From NCBI GenBank assembly GCA_047967505.1, contig CM106540.1: a stretch of DNA of 64,000 nucleotides; one strand, given 5' to 3'. Source of the DNA: Dipteris shenzhenensis (lineage: Eukaryota; Polypodiophyta; Polypodiopsida; Gleicheniales). Made by a program: the position numbers and the translations under genes. Numbering within the stretch: position 1 is the stretch's first letter; each line of letters opens with the position of its first letter. This document shows positions 36,501 to 48,088 of this stretch, in pieces. Under the pieces are notes generated by a model, which saw nothing but the letters and a program-made list of their open reading frames with translations, had not been told where the DNA came from and made no database searches.

Positions 36501-36836
36501 AGCTTGTCATTTTCTATCCTGCAAACCTGATGTCTGCTAGCAGCTTATCCTCTATGCACTTTGCACATTGTAAAGTGCCGATGGGCATAGGATGACAGTC
36601 TGGTCATCTTGTTTCTCAGCCTATGGTTGATTGTATTAAATATGTATACTATACTCGCTTAAAGGCACACTGCCTTTAAGTGGGAGGTTGTTGGGGTAAA
36701 GGGCAGTGTGCCCACCCACTTGTATAGTGCCCATGTATACTCATATATATATGATAGAGGAATAAGTTGGAGTAGCTTTTGCTCCACCATATTTTGGTGT
36801 CTTCTAACCCCTTTGTGTATGCTCTCCTCGCCCTCA
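33500..36836 (+). mobile_element. 5'-truncated copia element (copia-3) inside copia-2
   Basis: Gag starts mid-protein (DVLVQKRQHKPIQCKGVKP near 33515). A CCHC knuckle (CFYCGKYGHMKKYC, about 33895), a protease motif WMLDPCASCHM (about 34125), an integrase core (34690-35075), RT shreds (CKCLHGQKQSPQAW, about 35790) and RNase H shreds (to about 36590) follow. The RT catalytic core is gone and the first integrase Asp is Val (HSVVCGP). No 5' LTR is present. The segment ends with a 148-bp 3' LTR and copia-2 integrase resumes at once. Confidence 0.8.
36689..36836 (+). repeat. copia-3 3' LTR
   Basis: It begins TGTTGGGGTAAAGGGC after the purine run AAGTGGGAGGT and ends GCCCTCA, giving TG...CA ends and 148 bp, short for a copia LTR. 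It contains a TATATATAT stretch near 36745. It is a single copy, so the limits rest on the TG/CA ends and on where copia-2 resumes. Confidence 0.65.
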
Positions 36837-37700
36837 TTTTATGAAAAAGAAAAGTGAAGTGTTTGGGCATTTCAAAGCTTTTAAAGCTGTGGTTGAAAAA
36901 GAAATAGGCCTGTAATTAAAATGCCTAAGGTTAGATGGAGGGGGAGAGTACCTCTCAAATGAGTTTGCAAGGTTCCTATAGGAGCATGGCATAAAGCAAC
37001 AATATTCATGCAGTCATACCCCACAGCAAAATGGACTAGCAGAAAGGAAAAACAGGCATATTGGAGAGGTATCTCGGGCCATGCTAGATGAAAAAGGCCT
37101 ACTAGATTATTATTGGGCTGAAGTAGTTGCTACAACAGTTTACATAATGAACAGAACTCCCACTACAACAATACATGGCATGACGCTAGAGGAGATGTAT
37201 ACTGGTAGGAAACCAGATATTTCTCATTTGAAAATTTTTGGTTGCATTGCCTATGTTCATGTGTCAGATGAGTTGAGGTCCATGGCGGATCCAAAAGCTG
37301 AGAAGTGCATCTTTATTGGTTATTCTCTACAGCAAAAAGGGTATAGATGCTATAACCCTTCTACTTGTAAGTTTACAATGAGCAGAGATGTTTTTGATGA
37401 GACGAGTAGCTGGTATAAACCAGTAAATGTGATTGATGATGTAGATGCACAAAATGGTAATGCTACACAGAATTCATAGCAGCAATCACAAAATATTAAT
37501 GGACCTGCAGTGTCCTCTAGCAGTGGTTCACATACTTTGCCATGGACAGGCAGATTGAGATTAGGAGAATCTCCTCAAAGCAATGCAGATAGTGGTATGC
37601 AGGTATCATGAAAAGGAAAAGAGAAGGTAGATCAGACCATGGTTGATGTGAATGTAGTTCACTCTTATGTGGATAGTGAATCCAGTGGCTCAGAATAGAG
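36837..37700 (+). pseudogene. copia-2 integrase, C-terminal part
   Basis: The sequence resumes at MKKKSEVFGHFKAFK. It then has RLDGGGEYLSNEF with the second catalytic Asp, and TPQQNGLAERKNRHI with the catalytic Glu intact, then the copia-typical HLKIFGCIAYVHV and KCIFIGYS. The first catalytic Asp segment (HTD) has been lost to the copia-3 replacement. Stops TAA/TAG interrupt at about 36916 and 36977. Confidence 0.82.
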
Positions 37701-37868
37701 CATTGATGATGAGTTGGGTATTCCTTCTGTTGTTACACTTGGAGTAAGGAAGACCAGGGATGTTTTGAGAGCACCTGGAAGTGAGCCTATTTTGCACAGG
37801 TCTACCAGAGCTAGGTATCCTGTGGATAGGCTGAAATATGATGGATTACAGCCATTCACTATGCCTAT

Positions 37869-39118
37869 ATGGTCAAAGTGATACAGGAACCAGAAGCCAC
37901 TTCTTTTGAGCAAGCCATGGGAAAAGAAAAATGGGAGAAAGCCATGGATGAAGAAATGGATGCCTTAGAAGCAAATGCTACATGGGAATTAGTGCCTTTG
38001 CCTAAAGACAAGAATGCAATTGGCTGTAAGTGGGTTTATAAGGTAAAGCACAATGCAGATGGTTCTGTGAACAGATACAAGGCAAGATTAGTTGTCAAGG
38101 GGTATGCGCAGACCTATGGCATTGATTATGAAGAAACATTCAGTCCAGTTGCAAGGATGGCAACCGTAAGAGTAGTCATTGCTATGGCTACATCAAAGGG
38201 ATGGTCTTTACATCAGATGGATGTAAAGAATTCCTTCTTGCATGGTGATTTGCAAGAAGAGGTCTTTATGGAGCAGCCACCAGGTTATGTTCATGCTATT
38301 CATCCTGAGTTTGTTTGCATGTTTTCTTGGGCATTGAGGTGATTAGATCACCAAGTGGGATATGGCTCTTACAGAGGCAGTATGGATTGGACATTGTGTC
38401 CAAATATGGGATGACAGGTTGTAAGCCTATTTCAGTTCCTTTGGAGCAGAATGTGAAGCTGAGCGCAGATGCAAGTGAGTTTCTAGAAGACCCTACTATG
38501 TACAGACACATAGTAAGAAGTTTGATTTATATGACTATTACCAGGCTAGATTTGAGCTATGCTGTTGGATTGGTAAGTTAGTTTATGCAAGCTCCAAGGA
38601 AACTGCTTTTGGATGCGGCTAGACGCATACTCAGGTATGTGAAGTCCACGTTGCAGTATGGATTATTTTATGAGGCTGGGGTTCAGATACAGTTGCATGG
38701 ATACACTGATGCTGATTGGGCTGGTAGTATTTCTGATAGACGATCTACCAGTGGATATGTGTTATCTTTTGGGAGTGCTGCAGTCACTTGGAGTAGCAAG
38801 AAACAGCCTACAGTTGCCTTGTTGAGCACAGAGGCTGAGTATAGGGGTGCAGCAATGGCTGCATGTGAGGTAGCTTGGTTGCATAAGCTACTTTATGATA
38901 TGCATCAGTCTACAGATGGGCCAATTGTCATTTATTGTGACAGCATGAGTAGTATACACTTGGCAAATAACCCACTCTATCATGCTAGAACAAAGCACAT
39001 TGAGGTGCATTATCACTATGTGCAGGAGAAGGTTTTACTAGGTCTTATTGATCTAGTTTATGTCAGCACAGAGGATTAGGTAGCTGACATATTCATGAAG
39101 GCATTGGGTGCATAGAAG
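37869..39118 (+). pseudogene. copia-2 reverse transcriptase and RNase H, active site deleted
   Basis: RT begins with WEKAMDEEMDAL and has CKWVYKVKHN, YKARLVVKGYAQ and MDVKNSFLHGDL. At about 38322 the text jumps from HPEFVC directly to FLGIEVIRSPSG, so the roughly 110 residues that normally carry GLKQAPRAWY and the catalytic YVDD are absent. RNase H follows (GYTDADWAGS, LSTEAEYRGA, YCDSMSSIHLA, RTKHIEVHYHYV). TAG stops at about 38579, 39077 and 39113 stand where the family consensus has CAG (SQFM, EDQVADIF, GAQKLR). Confidence 0.85.
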
Positions 39119-39177
39119 CTGCGCAAGTTCAAAGACCTGCTTGGTGTGCAGGAATTGGGATTGAGCTTGAGGGGGAG

Positions 39178-39529
39178 TGTTGAGATATCAAGCTCCACTT
39201 GTGATATGCCAGGGTGACCGTTGTGCATTTATGTCGCCGACTTATTAGCTATAGATGCGGTTGGTACACCACCCATGAATAATAGTTGGATGACAGCTAT
39301 CCTTATGTACTCTAGTTTGTGGCTCAATTAGTATGCCACCTTAGTTAGCTGAGTTTGGTTTGAGACCCACATATAGGGTTCTTCTATTTCTTTGTACTAG
39401 AGTTCTTTTGGCTTTCACAACTAAGAAGAGAAAAGCTGTTTTCAGCCTCCACCTTTGTGTGTATTCCCCCATTGTGTATGTGAGAAAGCCACAAGTGAGA
39501 CTCCTTCCTTCTCTCCCACTATCTTCATG
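39178..39529 (+). repeat. copia-2 3' LTR
   Basis: 352 bp matching 31547-31898, preceded by the polypurine tract at 39168-39177 and followed by the AATAT duplication. Its last two bases are TG rather than the CA of the 5' copy. Confidence 0.9.
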
Positions 39530-41759
39530 AATATTTTCGAGGTAAAAGGCATTCCTCTACTTCCTCCATATCTACTAACATATTTATATCCAAAGGAAAA
39601 CTTGGTGACCTAGCTTGTTTCGACCAAAAGGATTCACAGTATTTAATGCTCACTAAGTTTTCTTGTCTTTCTAAAGATTGGATACGTGCTTCAGTTGATT
39701 TAATTGTCTCCAAATTCTTAGTTGATTGCTCAGGATATTTCTGCATCATACTTTGAAGATGTTTAATGAAGGCTTTCAAGCCTTTCATTTCATCTATGTG
39801 AAGTGATTTGTTTTTTGCAAGAACAAATCTAGTTTCCTCCAATGGAATTATTCGTTGTAATAAAGCATATGACTCACTCCATAAATGATCTCCATATACT
39901 GAGTAGTGCTTCTATTGCATCACTAGAATATTGTTATGCATGTGAAACCGACAGTAGTGTGGATTTGTGTGTCCTATTAGGGCATCATCTCCTGTTTGTA
40001 AATGTGGCTCTATGAATGCTCTCCAATCTACCATCCTCTCTAAGGTAGCCACTTCTGATTCTTCCTTGCGAGAACCTCCAATTTTTTTCCCAATTCGAAA
40101 TAGCATATCCTCCATTGTCAAAACATCCATTGCCTTTAACTCACCAAAGATAACACTGAAGATTTGATCTATGTCTTCATGTGTATGGCCGACAAGAAGA
40201 AAGCCAACTTCCACTTCTTCAAATATTTTCAAACCAACCAGCATAGAGCATAAAGCAAATATATATTTATTCTTGTTCTCTCTCCAAAAATTATCAGCTT
40301 GTATTCGCAATGTGTTAGGTAAACATCCATGAGCATCTCTGATCTTTCTTATTGCTTTCATGATTGATGTAACAACCTAGTTACTATCATGGTCATGCAA
40401 ACTATCAATCCATACATCACAAAAGATTCGGTATCCATGTACTAATACTCCACACAAGTGTGTTTTTAGTCCATGTTTGCCCTCTAATGCTAGTGGGATA
40501 CATCTATATCGTGGCAAAGTGGTTGTATTCTGGTCCATGCCATCAATGGTGATGCACATGGACTTATCGACATGTGAAATAGCTTCCTCTCTCCAAGAAG
40601 CATACAACTTTCGAGCATCCTACACATGATGTAAATGGATTGATCGCCATTTAATATATCTTCCTCGCTGCTGCTCACATTTACTATGTTTAATGGCATT
40701 TTCTAATTCATCACATGTCTTACATTTTGACATCCTTTGCTTTGATGGTGTCTTGACATGGCAAAAATCTCTACGCCAAATTTTGTACAAGGTTGATCGT
40801 GAAATCATGCTCTCATCTCTACCTTGTAAAGTTTTATTGACAGTTTCTAGGATGACCTTCTTTGTCATTCCCAAAGGAAGATGTTGGCATTCGACACGTC
40901 CATCTAGCATTGTTTGTTGAAGATGAGGCTGCGGTAATGCATGGTCTTCGAGAACTTGCTTTAATGTTGCGGTTGCATTTATAGTGCTTCCATGGCATTT
41001 AAGCTTGTAGGTATTTCCATGAATTGTATGAACCACTTTTTCTTTCACCTCTGCCCAGATGTTCCAATATGTGCCATGTAATAGTCCAGTTAACCATTGA
41101 TATCCTCGATTGCAAATGGGTCTCCCATTAACCATGGGTTTCAATCTAGGTTTACACTGTCGTGCTCAAATCTTGATTAGTGCCTTGATGAAGAAAGCAT
41201 GAAAACTCTTGAAGAAGATAGTTACGTCTATTAGGTATTGTCTTACTCCAAATACCAAGGCACATGGCTACACAATCATCTTTCCCAACTTTTCTAATGC
41301 AAAGTCTCTTGCAACAAACTCACATAAGCATCCTTTCCATATTCTCCTCGGATAGTATTACATGTCTCTTTGGTTATGGAATTGATGTCATGATTCTTCG
41401 CCTCTTCACACTCACATACTTTCTTTTTGTAAATAGTGTCTTGCGTTTTCTACTTGTAAGACCATCAAACCTCGAATCCATTTCCCTTGAATCTTTATCT
41501 TTATAATCAAATGCTGTGTGGGCTTGAGAATTATTTGATACCTTATAATATCTTGGAAATGGCAATCTGGTAGACATGTTCATTGATGTCAATTTGTTGC
41601 CAATGTCTCTTGAATTTTGTGGTTGAACTGTTTCTCCTTCGTAACTCAAGATTCTCCCATCTATATTCTCTGGCAGGTTAGCAACAATATTACAAACAAC
41701 ATGACAAGTTGCGTGTATTTTTCTTTGTCGTCCCATCTTATTATTCTCAACATAAGACA

Positions 41760-42000
41760 AGTCTTCTATATCAGTAAGCATGTTTGAGTCACTTGCAACA
41801 CAAGAGAAGTCTTCCATACCAGTGAGCCTGTTCAAGTCACTTGCAACACAGGACAAGTCTTCTATACCAGTGAGTCTGTTCGAGTCACTTGCAACACATG
41901 ATAAGTCTTCTATACCAGTGAGCCTATTCGAGTCACTTGCAACACAAGACAAGTCTTCTATACCAGTGAGTATATTTGAGTCACTTGCAACACAAGAGAC
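41760..42000 (-). repeat. 48-bp coding repeat in gene A copy 3
   Basis: Five tandem units of 48 bp, each coding 16 residues (consensus SNRLTGIEDLSCVASD on the minus strand), with a diverged sixth. The nucleotide units are nearly identical, so the array grew recently. It occupies the same part of the protein as the DVLSGIDEF array of copy 1. Confidence 0.85.
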
Positions 42001-42829
42001 CTTTTCTACATCAACATCTGTTACTATAATGTCCTCCATACCTATGAGCATGCCACTATGATACTCTTGATTACTACTATAGCTTCTTATCAATTTGGAT
42101 CCCATTTGTGTTATAGTCCTTTTCTTCTGATAATATTCTATTGTGTCTTCCATGACATTGAATGAAACTATCTTGGGCAAACTTGATTTCAAGAAAGCTA
42201 ACCCCCATTTACAAGTACTATGAACTTGTAGTTGAGACGTAGTATTATGGACGTTAAATGTGAAGTACTATCCATTGCATTTTGAATGACACCTGCACTA
42301 GTCAACTTAATTATCTCCACTATACAGAGAAAACTCTGAGCATAGCCCTTAAAGTTGCCAATTGCTAAAACTTCTCCAGAGCAAGATAACATCTCTACTT
42401 TTTCCCCCTCAAAATAAGTTTTCTTGATATCTTGAAAGTTATGTCTTTGGAACAATTTCATCTTGGTCCCAGAGTGTTCTGTGTGCTTGCATATCAAATA
42501 TGTTACATTGTAAGATATCTCCCAATGTTTCAAAGTCTCCATGTGGATATTTTAAATGTACTTTAGGATTTACAACATTGGTGATTATCACTACACATCT
42601 CCTCTCACCACAATGTTGGAAATGACACACATTCATAGGATCAAGACTATGAATTCGTCCAAAAGCCACCACTTCATTCTTCTTATATAACACCACATCC
42701 ATACCCTCTGTTAGGGTGAATACTTGTTTTATGTACAAAAATAGATTAGCAACTCAAAATGAACATAATAAATAATCATTGAGCTTATTATTACTTAATA
42801 ACTTCTATATCAAAACTAGCAGAGAAGGC

Positions 42830-44055
42830 ATTAAACCTAAATCCTACATCCTAACTTTAAACAATTAATACCAAAACATCTTAACCACCGTAAATCCTAA
42901 ACTTTAAACATTTAATTCCTCAACCCTAAACCCTAAATCCTAAACTCTTAAACAATAAATCCTAAACCTCAAATCCTAAACTCTAAATCCTAAACCCTAA
43001 ATCCTAAATCTTAAATCCTAAACCCTAAACCCTAAACCCTAAACCCTAACCCTAAAATACAACCAAAATTTAATGAATTATTTTAATTTGTGCAACAGGT
43101 TGGATATATCCCCCAACGTGTTGCTCAAGCAACACGTTGGGGGATATATCCAACCTGTTGCATAGATCAAGAATTTTCCTTATTTGTGAAACAATTTGAT
43201 ATACAGTTGGGGAATATATCCAACCTGTTGCACAACTCAAGAATTTTCTTGATTTGTGCAAGGTTGGATATACCCCCAACCTATTGCTTGAGCAACAGGT
43301 TGGGGGATATATCCAATAATAGGCCTCGGTTAGGGTGACCCCAACCTATTTCTTGAGCAACAGGTTGGGGTCACCCCAACCTATTGCTCAAGCAACAGGT
43401 TTGGGGGGTATATCCAATCTGTTACACAAATCAAGAAAATTCTCGATTTGTACAACAGGTTGGATATACCTCCCAACCTATTGCTTGAGACCCCCCAACC
43501 TATTGCTTAAGCAACAGGTTGGGGGGTATATCCAACTTGTCGCACAAATCAAGAAAACTCCTTGATTTTTACAATAGGTTGAGTGCACCATTAACCTATT
43601 CCACTTGCAACAGGTTGGGGGATATATCAAACCTATTGCGCAAATTGAAAAAAATCATTAAATTTTGATTGTATTTTAGGGTTAGGATTTAGGGTTTAGT
43701 ATTTAGGGTTAAGGATTTAGGGCTTAGGATTTCAGATTTAGTGTTTAGGATTTTGGGTTTATGATTATGTTTTTAGGGTTTAGGGTTTAGGATTTAGGGT
43801 TTAGGGTTTAGGGTTTAGGATTTAGAATCTAGGGTTCAGGGTTTAGCATTTAGCATTTAGGGTTTATGATTATTGTTTTAGGGTTTAGGATTTAGGATTT
43901 AGGTTTTAGGTTTTAGGGTTTAGGGTTTAGTATATAAGATCATGAGCTTAGAGTCTAGAATCTAGGGTTTAGGATTGAAAATTAGGTTTTAGAATTGAAG
44001 TTATAGGGGTTAGGGTTTAAGGTTTAGGGTTTAGGGATTATAACTGTTATATAAG
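42830..44055. repeat. Inverted telomere-like arms around a palindromic satellite
   Basis: CCCTAAA units run from 42830 to 43062 and TTTAGGG units from 43676 to about 44055, so the two arrays face each other. Immediately inside them are complementary AT-rich arms (CCCTAAAATACAACCAAAAT at 43051 and its counterpart ending ATTTTAGGG at 43680). The centre (43090-43650) repeats CAACAGGTTGGGGGATATAT and its complement. The whole block can fold back on itself. It lies between genes A and B of copy 3, upstream of gene A. Confidence 0.8.
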
Positions 44056-44221
44056 TTTAAGAGCTTAGATTGTATAACCTAAGATTTAGGAAACTTTAGG
44101 ATTTAAGATTTAGGGTGTAAGATTTAAGGTATATAGACTATATAAAATATGCATTCCAAAGTATTTAGTTTAGATATATATAGACTATATGTTTTATGCT
44201 TTCCAAAGTGTTTTGTTTATA

Positions 44222-44506
44222 GGTACGATCCTTTGCAAAGGCTTTACTTTAAGTAAGTATAAGTCTACCTAGTCTAAGTATCCTACTTAATAGGGACAAG
44301 CACATAGGCTAAAAGCACACCGATTCATATTTTCTTACATTCATGCTGCATAGTGTATCAGAAGGTACAATCCTTTGCAAAGGCTTTACTTTAAGTAATT
44401 ATAAGTCTACCTAGTCAAAGTATCCTACTGATTAGGGACAAGTACTTAGGCTAAAAGCACACCGATTCATATTTTCTTACATTCATGCTGCATGGTGTAT
44501 CAGAAG
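44222..44506. repeat. 142-bp tandem duplication
   Basis: Two units start GGTACGATCCTTTGC and GGTACAATCCTTTGC (44222 and 44364) and end with GTGTATCAGAAG. They differ at about ten sites. Each carries the palindrome CCTTTGCAAAGG. AT-rich sequence without genes follows to about 45240. Confidence 0.85.
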
Positions 44507-45249
44507 AAATGAAAAAGTATGTGATAAGAAATATTCAGAAGAAATATGTATTCCATATCATGGACACCATGGATATCTGGTGGTTGCTAAAGTAAAAAAA
44601 TGATATGGATGCAATGATACTGTAGTTTTGTACAAAGCCTTAAACAAAGTTTAAGGCTTTTGCAAAGTATTACACATAATAACAAAGATAAGTAAGTATG
44701 CTAAACCTCTTCTAGATTCTATGGTTTTAAATACCTACCTTACAAATACATTATCTAATTTTTCATTCTTTGACTATCTAACAAGTATTATATACATGAA
44801 AGAAAAGCATACATGCTAAAAGTACATGTGTAAAATTTAATATTTTCTTATTTTTTAAATTAATTCAATTCTTTGATTTACTACTTTTTAAAATTGAAAG
44901 GTTATTAGTATATAATCTACATAAAGTTAAATGTTATTAATGTATAATATTAATAATTTATATAATAATTAAATTATATCTACATTAGTTTTTAAGTTAA
45001 TAATGTATAGAATAGCAATATATTCACTATTCTTCATTGTTTAAAGAATAAGTATTATATAAAGCATATATGCTAGAAGACCTCCCTTTCAAGTTATATT
45101 TTTTTAATTAATGTATTTATATATTTATTTATATAGTAATTATATTAATTTATAGATTAATAATATATATTTTTAGCAAAATTATATTTTAATATTAGTT
45201 AATAAAAATTTATTATATTATGGAGTAGAAATATTATAAATGGATTTCT

Positions 45250-45790
45250 TATATTAATAAAGTGTCGTGAGAAGAGTTTTTTAGAAAGATTTATGATTAA
45301 ATTTTGTTTTGAAGTTGTTGCGTACGGGTAGGGAGGTTTGAGTGGTTTTGAAGTTGAGAGAGAAATTTGTAATAAAGTGTCATGAGAAGAGTTTTTTGGA
45401 GAGATTTATGATTAAATTTTGTTTTAAAGTTGTTGCGTACGCAATAGGTAGGGAGGTTTGAGTGGTTTTGAGGTTGAAAGAGAAATTTGTAATAGATTGT
45501 TTTTTTTTGTTGAGGAGTTTTTTGGAGAGATTTATGATTAAATTTTGTTTTGAAGTTATTACGTACGCAATAGGTAGGGAGGTTTGAGTGGTTTTGAGGT
45601 TGAGAGAGAAATTTCTAATAGATTGTTTTTTTTTGTTGAGGAGTTTTTTGGAGAGATTTATGATTAAATTTTGTTTTGAAGTTGTTGCATACGCAATAGG
45701 TAGGGAGGTTTGAGTGGTTTTGAGGTTGAGAGAGAAATTTGTAATAGATTTTTTTTTTTGGGGAAAAATTGTTGCGTGCCCAATAGGCTA
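45250..45790. repeat. Tandem array of about 115-130 bp units with GTTGCGTACGCAATAGG
   Basis: Four to five units, each with GGAGAGATTTATGATTAAAT, TTTTGAAGTTGTTGCGTACG, CAATAGGTAGGGAGGTTTGA and TTGAGAGAGAAATTTGTAAT. The final unit is degenerate. The GCAATAGG word links this array to the CAACAGGTT satellites on either side. Confidence 0.8.
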
Positions 45791-46199
45791 GGAGAGAAAT
45801 TTCTAGAAATAGGTTGTGAGAGTTTGAGGTAAAGAGAAAAATTTGTGGGAAAAAAGGTTCAATGCAAAAATGGTTTTTTGAAGTTGTTGCATACACACAA
45901 GTTTTCGAGAAAAGAATCGGATTTGAGAAAAATTCAAATTTACAAAAACTTGATTCTTAGAAGCTCTTACGTATGCAATAGGTTAGAAATGAACTCACCT
46001 CTTACGACATTTTAAAAATTTTTTAGAATCCTGCAATAGGTTGATGAGAGGATAGAAGCATGGAGCGTAAAAGAATGATCTTTGAATAAAAGAGAGAATG
46101 AAGAATGTTCTACTTATAGTGAACCTAAAAGAACTAAAAAAAACTTAAAAACTAAAAAAATCTGACTTGACCTAAAAGCTACCCATTTCCTATAAAACT

Positions 46200-47700
46200 C
46201 TACTTCTCATTCTCTCTCACAACTTTCCTGGAGCTCCTCCACCACCTCTCCGCCTAGGTACTCCCTCCCTCCCTCTCCTCCCTCCCCTTCTGCTTCCCAT
46301 CCCCTCTCCTCTCGCTTCCTCTCTCCCCTCCCTTCCCCTCTCCTCCCGCTTCCTCCCTCCCCTCCCTTGCCCTCCCCTCCCCCTTCCTCTCTCTCGCTTC
46401 TCCCCTCCCTCCTCTCGCTTCTCCCCTCCCTCCTCTCGCTTCCTCTCCTTCCTCCTCCCGCTCCTCCCCCTCCTCCCCCTTTCCCTTCCCCTCGCTTCCC
46501 CTCTCCTCCCTACCCCCCCTTCCCCTCCCCTTCCCCACTTCCCCCTCCCCACCAGCCCCTCCCTTCCCCGCCTCCACCCTTCCCCTCCCCTTCCCTGCCT
46601 CCCCCTCCCTCTCCCCAACGTCCCTCCCTTCCCCTCCCCGTCGCCCCTCCCTTCCCCTCCCCATCTGCCCCTCCCTTCCCCTCCCCCTCCCTGTTGGCCC
46701 CTCCCTTTCCCACCTCCCCCTCCCTATCGTAGGCGGGAGGGAGGGAGGGGAGGGGGAGGCAGGGAAGGGGGAGGGGAGGTGGGGAAGGGGGAGGGTAGGA
46801 GGGGAGGCGGGGAAGGGGGAGGGCAGGAGGGGAGGCGAGGAAGGGGGAGGGGAGGTGAGAGGGCGGGAGGGGGAGGGGAGGTGGGAGGGGAAGGGGGAGG
46901 GGAGGCAAGGAAGGGGAGGGCGGGAGGGGGAGGGAGGGGGGGAGGAGAGGAAGGAGGGGGGGTTAACCCCCCCCACCTGTTGTGTGCGTAACATGTGGGG
47001 GGGTTAACCCCCCTCCCTCCTCTCCTCTCGCCCCCTCCCCGCCCTCCCTTCCCCGCCTCCCCTCCCCCTTCCCTGCCTCCCTCCTCTCCTCTTGCCCCCT
47101 CCCCGCCCTCCCTTCCCCACCTCCCCTCCCCCTTCCCCGCCTCCCCCTCCCGTCGGCCGTTAAGCCCCCCCCCTTCCTCCCGCCCTCCCATCGCCCCCTC
47201 CCCCTTCCCTGCCTCCCCTCCCGTCGACCCCCTCCCTTCCTCCCTTCGCTCCCTTCCCCTCTCCACTCCCTTCCCTCCTCTTCTCCCACCCTCCCGTCGC
47301 CCCCTCCCCCTTCCTCGCCTACCCTCCCGTCAGCCCCCTCCTTCCTCCCTCTGCTCCCTTCCCCTCTCCTCCTGCTTCCCCCCCTTTCTCCCTCTTTTTT
47401 AAGGCAGGGAGTGGTGAGGAGGATAGGAGGGGAGGGAGGAGGGAGAGGAGAGGGTAGTCGGGAGGGAGGAGGCAGGCGGGGAGGCGGGAGGGAGGAGGGA
47501 GAGGCAGGCAAGGAGGCAAGAGGGCATAGACAAGAGGGGGAGGGGGGAGGGAGGGGAGGGGGCGGACGGGAGGGCACAGACAGGAGGGGAGGCAGGGAAG
47601 AGGGAGGGAGAGGCCGGATGGCGGGGAGGCGGGAGGAGAGGAGGGGGTTAACCCCCAACCTATTGCACACGCAACAGGTTGGGGGTTAATCCCCTCCCCT
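46200..47700. repeat. Strand-switching CT/GA satellite with GGTTAACCCCC palindromes
   Basis: The C-rich strand alternates: C/T-rich 46200-46735, G/A-rich 46736-46965, C/T-rich 47005-47400, G/A-rich 47401-47645. Two switch points carry hairpins built on GGTTAACCCCC with the loops CACCTGTTGTGTGCGTAACA (near 46975) and AACCTATTGCACACGCAACA (near 47658). Long open frames here are low-complexity artefacts. AT-rich DNA without a gene follows to 48080. Confidence 0.8.
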
Positions 47701-48088
47701 ACCCTGAGCCCCCAAAGGCTTTAAATTTTTATTTTATTTTTTAAAGACCAAAAAAATTAATTTAATTTAATTTTAAAAAGAAAAAAAAGATGAAAAAAAT
47801 TAATTAACTTAACTTATTTTAAAAAAATAAAAATAAATAAAATAAATAAAACTTAAAAAAAATTTTAAAAATTAAATTAAATTTTAAATATAAAAACAAA
47901 TAAATTAATTTAAATAAAATAATTAAAAAAAGATGAAAAATAAGTTAAATTAATTTAATTTTAAAAATTTTAAAAATTAAAAATAAATAAAACTTAAAAC
48001 AATATTTAATTAGAAATTTATTTAATATTTTGAGTTTGAAAATCATTGTAATTCTCCTTTTTTATTTTTGATTGTTTTTCAGAAAACT

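Larger units (their letters stand above)
31547..39529 (+). mobile_element. Ty1/copia retrotransposon copia-2, nested in gene A copy 3
   Basis: Two 352-bp LTRs (31547-31898, 39178-39529) begin TGTTGAGATATC. The duplicated target is AATAT (31542-31546 and 39530-39534). The primer-binding site matches initiator methionine tRNA (TGGTATCAGAGC at 31899-31910), and a polypurine tract GAGGGGGAG precedes the 3' LTR. By eye the LTRs differ at about 15-20 of 352 sites, mostly transitions, so the insertion is not recent. The interior is damaged: in-frame TAG codons, a nested copia-3 that replaces protease C-terminus to integrase core, and a deletion of the reverse transcriptase active site. Confidence 0.92.
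31045..42738 (-). pseudogene. A/B element gene A, copy 3, split by copia-2
   Basis: Coding parts are 42738-39530 and 31546-31045; copia-2 (31547-39529) lies between them with an AATAT duplication. From the N-terminus: two TNP1-like modules (GMDVVLYKKNEVVAFGRIHS; KVEMLSCSGEVLAIG), a six-fold LTGIEDLSCVA array, Cys cluster (VCCKRLCIRK), LPQPHLQQTMLDG, then the DDE-like core with TIDGMDQN, IQADNFWRENKN and GHTHEDID, then CGRKGDKPLP before the C-terminus ending FDDSKRDSDA. Several frameshifts and stops occur; at HDSN*VV and VMQ*KHYS the stops TAG replace CAG- and TGG-type codons seen in copy 1. Confidence 0.82.

Noticed and set aside
43085-43650. CRISPR-like repeat array
   Set aside because: Repeats are palindromic satellites without unique spacers of even length, and the genome is eukaryotic.
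46217-47689. Long frames of P/S/L or G/E/R type
   Set aside because: Low-complexity artefacts of the strand-switching CT/GA satellite.
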